From NCBI RefSeq assembly GCF_050876985.1, contig NZ_JBPAPP010000003.1: a stretch of 64,000 bases of DNA. The stretch is one strand, 5' to 3'. The notes below the pieces were generated by a model that had not been told where the DNA came from, did no database searches, and was given only the letters and a program-made list of their open reading frames with translations. Below are positions 8,909-18,193 of the stretch, in pieces (the stretch's first letter is position 1; every line of letters begins with the position of its first letter). Position numbers and translations under genes: made by a program. The stretch is from Halopseudomonas sp002296055 (GTDB taxonomy: Bacteria > Pseudomonadota > Gammaproteobacteria > Pseudomonadales > Pseudomonadaceae).

Positions 8909-9030
8909 GTTTCCTCACGTCATTCCCCTTTCGATACCCGAGCACACCCATGCCAGGCCCTTTGCTACGGTTGGCCTGTGACCCGCCAGACCGCATAATG
9001 TTCGCATTGCCGACCAAACAAGGAAACGTC

Positions 9031-10575
9031 GTGAGCCAGACCCTGTTAACTGCGCTGCAGAACCCTGACCTGTATGACCACCCGGTAAGCGGTTTTACTT
9101 TGATTGAGACCCACATTTCCTGGGTACTGCTGACCGGTGACTACGTCTACAAGGTCAAGAAGCCGGTCAACTTCGGCTTTCTCGACTATTCCTCACTCGA
9201 CCAGCGCAAGCACTTCTGTCACGAAGAAGTACGCCTGAATCGTCGCTCGGCGCCCGAATTGTACCTGGGCGTCATCCCCGTCACCGGCAGCCCTGAAGCA
9301 CCGGTGCTCGGCGGAGACGGCCCGGCTATCGAGTACCTGGTAAAGACTCGCCAGTTTCGCCAACAGGACCTGCTCGGCAACCTGCAACGTGACGGCGGCC
9401 TTACCCCCAGCCACATCGATGAGTTGGCTGGCGTGCTCGCAGGCTTTCATAGCCAGATCGACCATGCCGGGCTCAATACACCGTTCGGCACACCCCAGCA
9501 GGTTCACGCCCCGGTGGCCCAGAACTTCGAACAGATCCGGCCATTTCTGCGCGAAACCAGCGACCTGCAACAGCTCGACGCACTGGAACAGTGGGCGAAT
9601 ACTACCCACCAACGGCTGATTCCCCAAATCAATGAACGCAAGGCAGGCGGCCTGATCCGCGAATGCCATGGCGACATCTACCTCGACAACGTCACCCTAG
9701 TGGACGGACAGGTGACTCTATTCGACTGCATCGAGTTCAACGACGCCTTCCGCTGGACCGACGTCATGGCCGATGTAGCCTTCATGACCATGGACCTGGA
9801 AGACCGCGGCCTGCACGCCCTCTCCCAACGGTTTGTCAGCGCTTACCTGGAGCACACCGGCGACTACCAGGGGCTGGCGGTGCTTAATTACTACAAGGCC
9901 TACCGCGCCATGGTGCGTGCCAAAGTAGCGCTGTTTGGCCTGCACGATGAGATGAGCGAGCAGCAACGAGCCGACGTGATGCAACGCTACTATGGCTACG
10001 CCGCGCTGGCTGAAAGCTACACCGCGGTTGCGCCGCGCTTTGGCCTGCTGACCTTTGGCGTGTCCGGTAGCGGCAAGAGCACACTGGCGGTCAAGCTGGT
10101 GGAACAACTGGGCGCCATTCGCCTGCGCTCAGACGTAGAGCGCAAGCGCCTGTTCGGTAGCGACGACAACCCCACCCTGGATTCCGGCCTGTACGCGCCG
10201 GCGCGCAGCGAGCAGACCTATCAACGTTTGGCCAGCCTGGCAGCGCAGGCCTTGGCCAACGGCTACCCGGTGATCGTCGACGCCACCCACCTCAAGCAGA
10301 GCCAGCGTCAGCTGGTGCGCGACGCGATTGAAGATCAGGGAGCGCCCTGTCTGATCCTGCACTGCGATGCGCCACAAGCCACGATTGAAGGCTGGCTGAC
10401 TGAGCGTCAGCAGCAAGGCACCGATGTCTCTGATGCGGGCATCGAGGTGATGCGCCACCAGCTGCAGGAACTAGAAGCACTGAATAGCGACGAAAGCGCC
10501 CTGAGTATCACTGTCGACACCGCCAGTGACGAGGCCATGAGCAACCTCTCGGCCCAGCTCAAACAGCGCCTGTAA
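9031..10575 (+). CDS. Bifunctional aminoglycoside-phosphotransferase-like / AAA ATP-binding protein
   Basis: A 514-aa two-domain protein. The N-terminal half resembles aminoglycoside/choline kinase folds, with HGDIYLDN (213-220) as catalytic loop and FDCIEFND (231-238) in the metal-binding position. The C-terminal half is a P-loop kinase-like ATPase with Walker A GVSGSGKST (343-351). The substrate is unknown; this is the widespread pseudomonad protein that lies near mrcB, not a resistance determinant. GTG at 9031 is preferred because AAGGA lies 7 bp upstream; the earlier ATG at 8950 lacks a site. It is divergent from mrcB. Confidence 0.85.
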   Translation: MSQTLLTALQNPDLYDHPVSGFTLIETHISWVLLTGDYVYKVKKPVNFGFLDYSSLDQRKHFCHEEVRLNRRSAPELYLGVIPVTGSPEAPVLGGDGPAIEYLVKTRQFRQQDLLGNLQRDGGLTPSHIDELAGVLAGFHSQIDHAGLNTPFGTPQQVHAPVAQNFEQIRPFLRETSDLQQLDALEQWANTTHQRLIPQINERKAGGLIRECHGDIYLDNVTLVDGQVTLFDCIEFNDAFRWTDVMADVAFMTMDLEDRGLHALSQRFVSAYLEHTGDYQGLAVLNYYKAYRAMVRAKVALFGLHDEMSEQQRADVMQRYYGYAALAESYTAVAPRFGLLTFGVSGSGKSTLAVKLVEQLGAIRLRSDVERKRLFGSDDNPTLDSGLYAPARSEQTYQRLASLAAQALANGYPVIVDATHLKQSQRQLVRDAIEDQGAPCLILHCDAPQATIEGWLTERQQQGTDVSDAGIEVMRHQLQELEALNSDESALSITVDTASDEAMSNLSAQLKQRL

Positions 10576-10734
10576 GGCGCGCCAGACGGGCGCTGTACGA
10601 GTGCTACAGCGCCGACTACACTGGATTTCGGGATACCAATAACAACAGCAGACCCGACACCATGCAGCAAACAGACCTGCTCCTGCCAACGGCAGCGCTG
10701 ACCAGCTCCGCCCGCATTCAGCGAGGTGCCCGCC

Positions 10735-11004
10735 ATGGACGACGATAAACTGCTCGCCCTGCGCAATGTGGGCAAGACCTCCAGTCAGTGGCTGCACGCG
10801 ACCGGCATCCACACCCCCGAACAACTACGTCAACTTGGCCCGGTAGCCGCCTACCTGGCAGTGCGTGCACGCGGCTTTAACGCCTCCAAGGCACTGCTGT
10901 TTGCCATTGCCGGCGCGCTGCAAGACGTGCATTGGAACGACCTGGAACCTACCTACAAACGTCAGTTGCTGGAGCAGCTGGCGCAGGCTGGGGGCGCCGA
11001 TTAA
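10735..11004 (+). CDS. TfoX C-terminal-domain family protein
   Basis: An 89-aa protein consisting only of a TfoX C-terminal helix-hairpin-helix-like domain (LRNVGKTSSQWLHATGIHTPEQLRQLGPVAAYLAVR). The N-terminal TfoX domain is absent, so a competence role should not be assumed. GAGG (10722-10725) precedes the ATG at 10735. It lies between the kinase-like ATPase and cbpA on the same strand. Known relatives of this stand-alone form are uncharacterised. Confidence 0.8.
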   Translation: MDDDKLLALRNVGKTSSQWLHATGIHTPEQLRQLGPVAAYLAVRARGFNASKALLFAIAGALQDVHWNDLEPTYKRQLLEQLAQAGGAD

Positions 11005-11138
11005 GCGACCTGGCTCACACAGCGACTGCCGCTCAGGGTACGAACCGGTATTTCTGTTGACGGCATCCAGTCCCGCTGGGGTAATGTAAGCCAGAGACCT
11101 GCCAACAGCAGTAGGCTAGACAAAAAAGGAATTCTGCC

Positions 11139-11936
11139 ATGTACCTGATCGGTGACCAGCCACCCTACGCCGAGAAACTCATCAACACGCTTCAAGGCAT
11201 CCCCCAGCAGCTACTCGAAAACCTCGAACCCTGCGGGGCACCGATCGAGCTGGGCGCGGTGGCAGACCTATATGATCACATTAGCCCTGCGCGGCTATAC
11301 CTGCTGCAAAGCGGCTTGCTGCACGCACAGATCGACGGCAAACCGCTGTTTTACATTCAGGAGGGCGACCTTATCGGGCTGCGTCAGGGCCTGAACGCCG
11401 CGCCCTGTACCTACCTCAGCGAAGAACCCCTAGTGCTGGTCCCCTACGACCGCGAAGCGCTATTCAAGCATATCCACTCCGACAGCCGTCGCCAGGAGCA
11501 GTTTACCCAGTACATCCTGGGCCAGGCCGCACTGATGTCAGACGCACTGGCGCACAACAAGCAGCCGGAAGTCCGCCCGGTCACCGGATTCCAGCACTTC
11601 GCCCCGGGCGCTGAGCTGATCCGCCAGGGTGACGAGGCTGACCACGTCTTTATCATCACCGAAGGCCACGCCGAGGCTTTCGTTGAAGGCATTAAAGTTG
11701 GCGATGTACAAAAAGACGAGATTTTCGGCGCCATGGCGCTGTTTACCCGCGAGAAACGCTCCGCAACGGTGATCGCCAGCGTACCAACCACGGTGATGAT
11801 GATTCCCAAAGAGCAGTTCCTGGCGCTGATGCAAAGCAACCCGCGTATCGCCCATAGTCTGATCGAGAGCATGGCGCGCCGCATCGACCTGATGAACAAG
11901 GAACTCACCCACTATAAGCAGCTGGGTGAAAAATAA
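11139..11936 (+). CDS. cbpA: Cyclic-nucleotide-binding protein, CbpA-like
   Basis: A 265-aa protein with two cyclic-nucleotide-binding folds: a divergent N-terminal one (about residues 30-120) and a clearer C-terminal one (about 150-250). The phosphate-binding cassette reads FGAMALFTREKRSATV, keeping Arg-Ser-Ala but with Ala where most cAMP binders have Glu. It matches PA4704 (CbpA, a polar cAMP-binding protein in P. aeruginosa) in length and position, directly upstream of prrF1-prrF2. There is no DNA-binding domain. AAAAAAGGA precedes the ATG. Confidence 0.85.
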   Translation: MYLIGDQPPYAEKLINTLQGIPQQLLENLEPCGAPIELGAVADLYDHISPARLYLLQSGLLHAQIDGKPLFYIQEGDLIGLRQGLNAAPCTYLSEEPLVLVPYDREALFKHIHSDSRRQEQFTQYILGQAALMSDALAHNKQPEVRPVTGFQHFAPGAELIRQGDEADHVFIITEGHAEAFVEGIKVGDVQKDEIFGAMALFTREKRSATVIASVPTTVMMIPKEQFLALMQSNPRIAHSLIESMARRIDLMNKELTHYKQLGEK

Positions 11937-11949
11937 TTCGGTGCAACGC

Positions 11950-11978
11950 TTGACTCATTAATGATAAGCGTTATCATT
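11950..11978 (+). promoter_or_regulatory. Fur-controlled promoter of prrF1
   Basis: TTGACT (11950-11955), 16-bp spacer and TATCAT (11972-11977). A perfect palindrome, AATGATAAGCGTTATCATT (11960-11978, 8-3-8), covers the spacer and -10 box and matches the Fur box consensus closely. Iron-loaded Fur would block RNA polymerase here. Confidence 0.85.
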
Positions 11979-11983
11979 ATCAA

Positions 11984-12092
11984 CAAGTCATCGCGAGATG
12001 GCTTCGGATAACAGATTGTCGCGAGACAAACGGTTATCTCCTCATCAGGCTAATCACGGATTTTTGCCCGCTCCATGAGCGGGCATTTTTTT
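11984..12092 (+). ncRNA. prrF1: PrrF1-type iron-responsive small RNA
   Basis: An approximately 109-nt RNA between a Fur-box promoter and a terminator (stem 12065-12072 with 12078-12085, then T-run 12086-12092). The conserved antisense core GGCTAATCACGGA is present. In P. aeruginosa PrrF RNAs act with Hfq to repress mRNAs for iron-containing proteins when iron is short. The location just downstream of cbpA equals that of PrrF1 (PA4704.1). The 5' end is inferred from the -10 box. Confidence 0.88.
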
Positions 12093-12196
12093 GTCCGCAG
12101 CGCAGTGCCCTCCCCCTCCTGCAACCCACCAGGGCCCGAACTGCCAAGAAGTTCTCAGTTCCCCGACATTCAAACAAAAATAATTCCCATTTACTG

Positions 12197-12225
12197 TTGA
12201 CGCACAAATGATAAGCGCTATCATT
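12197..12225 (+). promoter_or_regulatory. Fur-controlled promoter of prrF2
   Basis: Same architecture as for prrF1: TTGACG (12197-12202), 16-bp spacer and TATCAT-equivalent TATCAT (12219-12224), overlapped by the palindrome AATGATAAGCGCTATCATT (12207-12225). About 104 bp separate it from the prrF1 terminator. Confidence 0.85.
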
Positions 12226-12230
12226 AGCAA

Positions 12231-12338
12231 CAAGTCATCGCGAGATGGCTTCGGATAACAGCTTGTCGCGAGACAATCGGTTATCTCCTCATCAGGCTAA
12301 TCACGGATTTCGCCCGCTCATTGAGCGGGCATTTTTTT
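12231..12338 (+). ncRNA. prrF2: PrrF2-type iron-responsive small RNA
   Basis: A second copy nearly identical to the upstream RNA; the shared body differs at only a few positions, mainly in the middle and in the terminator stem. Terminator arms are 12312-12319 and 12323-12330 with a T-run at 12332-12338. The pairing core GGCTAATCACGGA is unchanged. Readthrough from prrF1 would give a PrrH-like RNA of about 355 nt. Together the two sRNAs account for the gene-free stretch 11937-12410. Confidence 0.88.
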
Positions 12339-12355
12339 GCCTGTAGAAAACCAGA

Positions 12356-12392
12356 ATAAAAAAACGCCGCTGGGTTTCCCGCAGCGACGTTT
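12356..12392 (-). terminator. Terminator of the RND efflux operon
   Basis: Imperfect stem (12363-12374 with 12380-12391) read on the minus strand and followed by a T-run (plus-strand A at 12356-12362). It lies 19 bp after the outer-membrane factor gene, facing the prrF2 terminator from the other side. Confidence 0.75.
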
Positions 12393-12410
12393 TTGTTTTT
12401 CACCACAAGG

Positions 12411-13835
12411 TCAGGCGCCGGGCGTCCCCTGTTGCGCTGCCGCAGCCTGGTCGGCAAAGTTTCCACCGCCCAGAGCACGGTACAGCGTGATCTCGCTCAG
12501 CAACTGGCTCAAACGATCAGAGATGACCCCCTGGCGCGCTTCAAACAACTGGCGCTGAGCATCCAGCAAGGTCAGGTAGCTGTCCACGCCGATGTTGTAG
12601 CGCCGGTCAGCCAGCCGGAAGTACTCCTCGGAAGCCTCAAGCAGGGCGCGCTGGGCGTCCAGCTGGTCGACATAGGTTTCCCTTGCCTCCAGACCGTCAG
12701 CCACTTCGCGAAAGGCGTTCTGAATGACCCCCTCATACTGGGCAATCTGCTGGTTACGGCTAATTTCAGCGTAATCCAGGCTGGCTTTCAGCGCCCCTGC
12801 GCGGAAGATCGGTACGCTGATGCTGGGCGAGAAGGTCCAGTACTCCGAACCGCTGCCAAACAGGTCCGACAGGTCACTGCTGGCACTACCCGCTGCACCA
12901 GTGAGGCTGATACTCGGGAAGAAGGCCGCCTTAGCCGCACCGATACTGGCGTTAACGCCCAGCAACTGATGCTCGGCTTGCAGTACGTCAGGACGCTGAT
13001 ACAGCACCTCAGACGACAGCCCGACCGGCAGCTCAGCCAGCACCGACTCATCCAACAGCATCGGATTACCCGCAGTGGCAGACCAGGGCTGGCCTACCAA
13101 CACCGTCAAGGCATTGCGATCCTGAGCCACCTGGCGCCGATAGCGGGCCAATGCCGCACGAGCCGACTCTACGGCGGTGCGCGCCTGGGCGAGCTCCAGA
13201 CTGGACGCGACCCCTACCTCGTTGCTGCGCTTGGTCAGCGCGTAGCTTTCTTCGTAGGTTTTCAGCGTGTCCGCCGTCATGTCCAACAACGCCTGGTCGG
13301 CCTGCAGCGTCAGGTAGGTGCTGGCGACATCTGCCACCAGACTGATCTGCACGCCACGCCGCGCCTCGTCGCTGGCAAGGAAATCCTGCAACGCCTGTTC
13401 GCGCAGGCTACGGATACGACCGAACAGGTCCAGCTCCCAGGACAGCCCCAGGGTAGCCATGTACTGGCTGTTAATGCTGCTGTCACCGCTGTTGGAAAGG
13501 TCCGCCGGCATACGGGTACGCGTGCCGTTGCCGTTCACATCCAGTTGCGGGTACAGCTCCGCCCCCTGGATGTCATACAGGGCTCGGTTGGCTTCGACGT
13601 TCAACGCCGCCACCCGCAGGTCACGGTTGTTCTCCAGCGCCAGACCAATCAGGCGTTGCAGCTCCGGGTCCTTGAAAAAGCTGCGCCAGCCGATTACCTG
13701 CGTTTCCTGCAGGTTGCTATCCACGCCCTCGGTCCAGTTGGCAGGTACCGGCGCCATCGGGCGCTGATAATCGGGGATCAGCGAACAGCCGCTCAGCGCA
13801 GCCAGTACCGCCAGGCTCAATACGCCGCGTTTCAC
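12411..13835 (-). CDS. RND efflux outer-membrane factor, OprM/TtgC-like lipoprotein
   Basis: A 474-aa trimeric outer-membrane channel of the TolC/NodT type that would complete the tripartite pump with the two upstream proteins. The lipobox LSGC is near residue 17 (MKRGVLSLAVLAALSGC), followed by SLIPDYQRP, typical of OprM homologues. Paired OEP repeats with long coiled-coil helices occupy the rest. The ATG overlaps the transporter stop as ATGA, so translation is coupled. Third gene of an MFP-RND-OMF operon in TtgABC/MexAB-OprM order. Confidence 0.9.
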   Translation of the reverse strand: MKRGVLSLAVLAALSGCSLIPDYQRPMAPVPANWTEGVDSNLQETQVIGWRSFFKDPELQRLIGLALENNRDLRVAALNVEANRALYDIQGAELYPQLDVNGNGTRTRMPADLSNSGDSSINSQYMATLGLSWELDLFGRIRSLREQALQDFLASDEARRGVQISLVADVASTYLTLQADQALLDMTADTLKTYEESYALTKRSNEVGVASSLELAQARTAVESARAALARYRRQVAQDRNALTVLVGQPWSATAGNPMLLDESVLAELPVGLSSEVLYQRPDVLQAEHQLLGVNASIGAAKAAFFPSISLTGAAGSASSDLSDLFGSGSEYWTFSPSISVPIFRAGALKASLDYAEISRNQQIAQYEGVIQNAFREVADGLEARETYVDQLDAQRALLEASEEYFRLADRRYNIGVDSYLTLLDAQRQLFEARQGVISDRLSQLLSEITLYRALGGGNFADQAAAAQQGTPGA

Positions 13836-16800
13836 TGTGAGTCCTCCGTTGTTTTCGCTTTCGCGCCTTTGCGCTCGGTAAACAGGGTGGTCACCATCAC
13901 ATAGAACAGTGGCACCCAGAAAATCGCCAGTACGGTGGCACTGAGCATGCCGCCAATCACCCCGGTACCGATAGCATGGGAGCTACCAGCCCCGGCGCCA
14001 GAGGCCAGCGCCAGCGGTACTACGCCGAGGGTAAAGGCCAGCGAGGTCATGATGATTGGTCGCAGACGCAGGCGGCAGGCTTCTACCGCCGCCTCAGCAA
14101 TGCCCATCCCTTCTTCATGCAGGTCCTTGGCGAACTCAACGATCAAGATCGCGTTCTTGGCCGTCAAGCCGATGGTCGTCAACAGCCCCACCTGGAAGAA
14201 CACATCATTCGACAGGCCGCGCCCCAGTGTTGCCAGCAACGCGCCAATTACGCCCAGCGGCACCACCAGCATCACCGCCATCGGAATCGACCAGCTCTCG
14301 TACAGGGCCGCCAGACAGAGGAATACAACGATCAGCGAGAGCGCGTAGAGGGCCGGAGCCTGATCCCCTGACAACCGCTCCTCATAGGACAAGCCCGTCC
14401 AGGACACACCAATGCCAGACGGCAGCTCCTGAGCAAGTCGCTCAATTTCGGCCATGGCATCACCGGTGCTGTAACCCGGCGCCGGCTCGCCCTGAATTTC
14501 CATCGCCGGCACACCGTTGTAACGCGATAGCTTGGGCGATCCGTAAACCCACTCACCGGTAGCAAAGGCGCTGAACGGCACCATCTCACCGCTGCTGTTG
14601 CGCACGTACCATTTCTGCAGGTCCTCGGGGTTCATCCGTGCCTCGGCTTCGCCCTGCAGGTAGACCTTCTTCACGCGTCCGCGATCGATAAAGTCGTTGA
14701 CGTAGCTGGAGCCCCAGGCGATGGACAGGGTCTGGTTGATATCACTCAACGAAAGCCCCAGTGCACTGGCCTTTTCATCATCAACCAGCAGCTGGAACTG
14801 CGGCTGATCGTCCTGGCCATTAGGGCGCACATTGGCCAACATCGGGTTCTGCGCCGACATCCCCAACAGTTGATTGCGCGCTTGCATCAGGGTGTCATGG
14901 CCAACACCTGCGTTGTCTTGCAGGAACAGGTTAAAGCCAGTGGCCGTACCCAGCTCCATCACTGCTGGCGGTGCGAAAGCAAAGACCATGGCGTCACGGA
15001 AGCCGGCAAAATGCTGCTGGGCTCGTTCGGCCAGCGCAAACACGCTCAGCTCTGGTGTGGGGCGCTCTTCCCACGGTTTCAGACCAATAAAGGCCAGACC
15101 TGCATTTTGTCCGCGCCCGGCAAAGTTGAAGCCGGTAACCGTGAACACCGAGTTCACCGTGTCGGACTCCTCCTCCAGCAGATAGGTACGCATTGCATCA
15201 ACCGTCTGCTGAGTGCGCTCGGCGCTCGAACCCACCGGCGCCTGCACCTGGGCATAGAGTACGCCCTGATCTTCGTCCGGCAGGAAGGAGGTTGGCAGGC
15301 GGGTAAACAGAAACGCCATCAAGCCAACAATCACCAGATACAGCAGCAGGTAGGGTGCCTTGCGCTTCAGGATCGCCGCCACGCTGTTCTCGTAGCGAGA
15401 GACGCCACGATCAAACGTACGGTTAAACCAGCCGAAGAAACCACGCTTCTCGTGCGTGTGCCCTTTCTCGATCGGCTTGAGAATGGTCGCGCACAGCGCC
15501 GGCGTAAAGATCAGCGCCACCAGCACCGACAGCAGCATGGCTGATGCGATGGTGATTGAGAACTGCCGATAGATCACACCGGTTGAGCCGCCAAAGAAAG
15601 CCATGGGCAGGAAGACCGCCGAGAGCACCAGGCCGATACCGACCAACGCCCCCTGAATCTGACCCATCGAGCGCCGGGTTGCCTCCAATGGCGACAAGCC
15701 CTCTTCAGCCATGACCCGCTCGACGTTTTCCACCACCACGATGGCGTCATCCACCAACAGCCCGATGGCCAGCACCATGGCAAACATGGTGAGGATGTTG
15801 ATGCTGAAGCCGAACGCAGACAGCAGGCCGAAGGTGCCCAGCAAGACCACCGGTACCGCCAGGGTCGGAATCAGCGTGGCCCGGAAGTTCTGCAGGAACA
15901 GGTACATCACCAGGAACACCAGCACCACCGCCTCAAACAGGGTGTGAACAACACCCATGATCGACTCGGAAACCACCGGCGAGGTGTCGTACGGGAACAC
16001 CACCTTCATGCCTTCGGGGAAGAACGGCTCCAGGTTGGCAATGGTCTGACGAATCCCGCGCGCGGTCTCCAGCGCGTTAGCGCCAGTGGCCAGCTTGATT
16101 GCCATACCCGAGGCGGGCGAACCGTTGTACAGCGCAGAGATACTGGCGTCCTGCGCGCCCAGCTCCACCTTGGCCACATCGCCCAGGCGCACCTGGGAAC
16201 CATCGGCCTCGACCTTCAGCAGAATCTCGCGAAACTGCTCGGGGGTCTGCAACCGGGTCTTACTCAGGATGGTGGCGTTCAGCTGCTGGCCCGGTACAGC
16301 CGGCAGGCCGCCAAACTGGCCGGCGGACACCTGTACGTTCTGTGCCTGAATCGCCGTACTGACATCGCCGGGCGTCAGTTTGAAGCTGTTGAGCTTGGCC
16401 GGATCCAGCCAGATACGCATGGCGTAGGGCGCACCAAACACCTGAAAGTCACCCACGCCCTGCGTACGCGAGATCGGATCCTGGATGTTGGATACGATGT
16501 AATCGGCAAGGTCGAAGCGATCCATGCTGCCATCTTCGGAAACCACACCTACAACCATCAGGAAGTTACGGACAGCCTTGGTAACGCGGATACCCTGCTG
16601 CTGAACCTCTTGAGGCAACAGCGGCGTGGCCAGTTGCAGCTTGTTCTGCACCTGTACCTGGGCAATGTCCGGATCAACACCTTGGTCGAAAGTAACGGTG
16701 ATGCTCATGCTGCCGTCGGAGTTGCTCTCCGAGGAGATGTAGCGCAAGCCATCAATCCCGTTGAGCTGCTGTTCGATCACCTGCACCACGGTGTCCTGCA

Positions 16801-16969
16801 CCGTTTGCGCAGAGGCCCCCGGATAGGAGACCGAGATACCCACAGCCGGCGGCGCGATGCTGGGGTACTGGTTGATCGGCAGCTTGAGGATGGCCAGACC
16901 ACCAACCAGCATGATGACCAGCGCGATTACCCACGCAAAGATCGGCCGGTCAATAAAGAAGCGCGACAT
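13832..16969 (-). CDS. RND multidrug efflux transporter, MexB/TtgB-like
   Basis: A 1045-aa inner-membrane proton antiporter of the hydrophobe/amphiphile efflux-1 family. It opens MSRFFIDRPIFAWVIALVIM and shows the porter-domain text INQYPSIAPPAVGISVSYPGASAQTV typical of MexB, AcrB and TtgB. The proton-relay aspartates are visible in GLLVDDAIVVVEN in the fourth membrane helix. Twelve membrane segments and two large periplasmic loops are expected. GGAAAT precedes the ATG. It lies 11 bp after the MFP gene. Substrates cannot be read from sequence. Confidence 0.93.
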   Translation of the reverse strand: MSRFFIDRPIFAWVIALVIMLVGGLAILKLPINQYPSIAPPAVGISVSYPGASAQTVQDTVVQVIEQQLNGIDGLRYISSESNSDGSMSITVTFDQGVDPDIAQVQVQNKLQLATPLLPQEVQQQGIRVTKAVRNFLMVVGVVSEDGSMDRFDLADYIVSNIQDPISRTQGVGDFQVFGAPYAMRIWLDPAKLNSFKLTPGDVSTAIQAQNVQVSAGQFGGLPAVPGQQLNATILSKTRLQTPEQFREILLKVEADGSQVRLGDVAKVELGAQDASISALYNGSPASGMAIKLATGANALETARGIRQTIANLEPFFPEGMKVVFPYDTSPVVSESIMGVVHTLFEAVVLVFLVMYLFLQNFRATLIPTLAVPVVLLGTFGLLSAFGFSINILTMFAMVLAIGLLVDDAIVVVENVERVMAEEGLSPLEATRRSMGQIQGALVGIGLVLSAVFLPMAFFGGSTGVIYRQFSITIASAMLLSVLVALIFTPALCATILKPIEKGHTHEKRGFFGWFNRTFDRGVSRYENSVAAILKRKAPYLLLYLVIVGLMAFLFTRLPTSFLPDEDQGVLYAQVQAPVGSSAERTQQTVDAMRTYLLEEESDTVNSVFTVTGFNFAGRGQNAGLAFIGLKPWEERPTPELSVFALAERAQQHFAGFRDAMVFAFAPPAVMELGTATGFNLFLQDNAGVGHDTLMQARNQLLGMSAQNPMLANVRPNGQDDQPQFQLLVDDEKASALGLSLSDINQTLSIAWGSSYVNDFIDRGRVKKVYLQGEAEARMNPEDLQKWYVRNSSGEMVPFSAFATGEWVYGSPKLSRYNGVPAMEIQGEPAPGYSTGDAMAEIERLAQELPSGIGVSWTGLSYEERLSGDQAPALYALSLIVVFLCLAALYESWSIPMAVMLVVPLGVIGALLATLGRGLSNDVFFQVGLLTTIGLTAKNAILIVEFAKDLHEEGMGIAEAAVEACRLRLRPIIMTSLAFTLGVVPLALASGAGAGSSHAIGTGVIGGMLSATVLAIFWVPLFYVMVTTLFTERKGAKAKTTEDSQ

Positions 16970-16980
16970 AATAAATTTCC

Positions 16981-18108
16981 TTACTGGGCGGCGGGCTCGG
17001 ACACGTTACCGGCAGGTTCAACCTTGACGCTGGCACCCGGACGCACAAACTGCAGCCCTTCGGTGATCAGGCGGTCTCCCTCGTTCAAGCCGGAGCTGAT
17101 CAACCAGCGATTGCCAACAGTGCGCTCGGTCACGACATTGCGTACTTCAACCTTGTCTTCGGCGTTGACGACCATGGCAGTGGCGTTACCACGCGGTGTG
17201 CGCGTGATGCCCTGTTGCGGCGCAAGGATAGCGTCGCTCTTGGCACCCGCCACCAACTCTGCATGCACAAACATGCCCGGCAGCAACAGGCGGTCCGGGT
17301 TGGGGAACACCGCGCGCAGGGTCACCGAGCCGGTACCCTCATCAACACTGACCTCAGAGAACTCCAGGCTGCCCTGCTCGGCGTAGGTGCTGCCGTCTTC
17401 CAGGGTCAGGCTGACAGCGGCGGCGTTATCACCGGCCTTCTGCAGACGTCCTGCCTCCAGATCACGGCGCAGGTTCAACATTTCGCGTGAAGATTGGGTG
17501 ATGTCGACGTAGATAGGATCGAGTTGCTGAATGGTCGCCAGTTGTTGGCTCTGGCCACTGGTGACCAGCGCACCTTCGCTGACCGCAGAGCGGCCAATGC
17601 GGCCACTGATCGGCGCCAGCACCTTGGTGTAACGCACGTTGATGCGTGCCTCGTCCAGCGCGGCCTGTGCCTGCAAACCGGCGGCGCGGGCCTCATCAAA
17701 CTCCTGCTGGCTGACCGCATTCTCTTTGACCAGGATGCCGTATCGTTCCGCCAACGAGCGCGTGGAGATGCTGCTTGCCTCCGCACTTTTCAGGGCTGCC
17801 TGATAGACATCGTCGTCAATCTGATACAGCTGCTGACCTTCCTCAACCTCAGCCCCTTCCTCGAACAGGCGCTTTTCCAGAATGCCGTTCACCTGCGGGC
17901 GAACCTCCGCGACGCGATAGGCCGTTGTGCGGCCCGGCAAATCATTGGTCAGCAAAAAATGCTCGGCCTTGAGCGTGACCACGCCCACGGTTGGCGTCTG
18001 CTGCTGTTGTTGCTGGTCGGCCTGCTGCTCCGACTCCTGGCAAGCGGCAAGCAGCACAGTGGAAATGAGTAACGGCAGCAGAGCAGCACGCGCGGGCTTC
18101 ATCGGCAT
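16981..18108 (-). CDS. RND efflux periplasmic adaptor (membrane fusion protein), MexA/TtgA-like
   Basis: A 375-aa periplasmic lipoprotein that links transporter and channel. The signal peptide ends with lipobox LAAC (LLPLLISTVLLAAC), then a Gln-rich linker. The lipoyl/hairpin core reads VRPQVNGILEKRLFEEGAEVEEGQQLYQID, and the beta-barrel and C-terminal membrane-proximal domains follow. The ATG at 18108 has GAGG 7 bp upstream; an in-frame ATG at 18192 would put 28 non-homologous residues before the signal and overlap the promoter region. First gene of the operon, divergent from the tetR gene. Confidence 0.9.
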   Translation of the reverse strand: MPMKPARAALLPLLISTVLLAACQESEQQADQQQQQQTPTVGVVTLKAEHFLLTNDLPGRTTAYRVAEVRPQVNGILEKRLFEEGAEVEEGQQLYQIDDDVYQAALKSAEASSISTRSLAERYGILVKENAVSQQEFDEARAAGLQAQAALDEARINVRYTKVLAPISGRIGRSAVSEGALVTSGQSQQLATIQQLDPIYVDITQSSREMLNLRRDLEAGRLQKAGDNAAAVSLTLEDGSTYAEQGSLEFSEVSVDEGTGSVTLRAVFPNPDRLLLPGMFVHAELVAGAKSDAILAPQQGITRTPRGNATAMVVNAEDKVEVRNVVTERTVGNRWLISSGLNEGDRLITEGLQFVRPGASVKVEPAGNVSEPAAQ

Positions 18109-18193
18109 GGAAAGACCTCGTGGAAAACCGGTTTTGACTGATTTTGCAAATGCCCCCCGGGAATAAGGCAGAGGCACGAGTGATTGGCGCACA

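Noticed and set aside
10662..10748. 28-codon frame with an upstream AATAACAA motif before the TfoX-domain gene
   Set aside because: No ribosome binding site and no sign of conservation; the A-rich motif is not next to any start codon.
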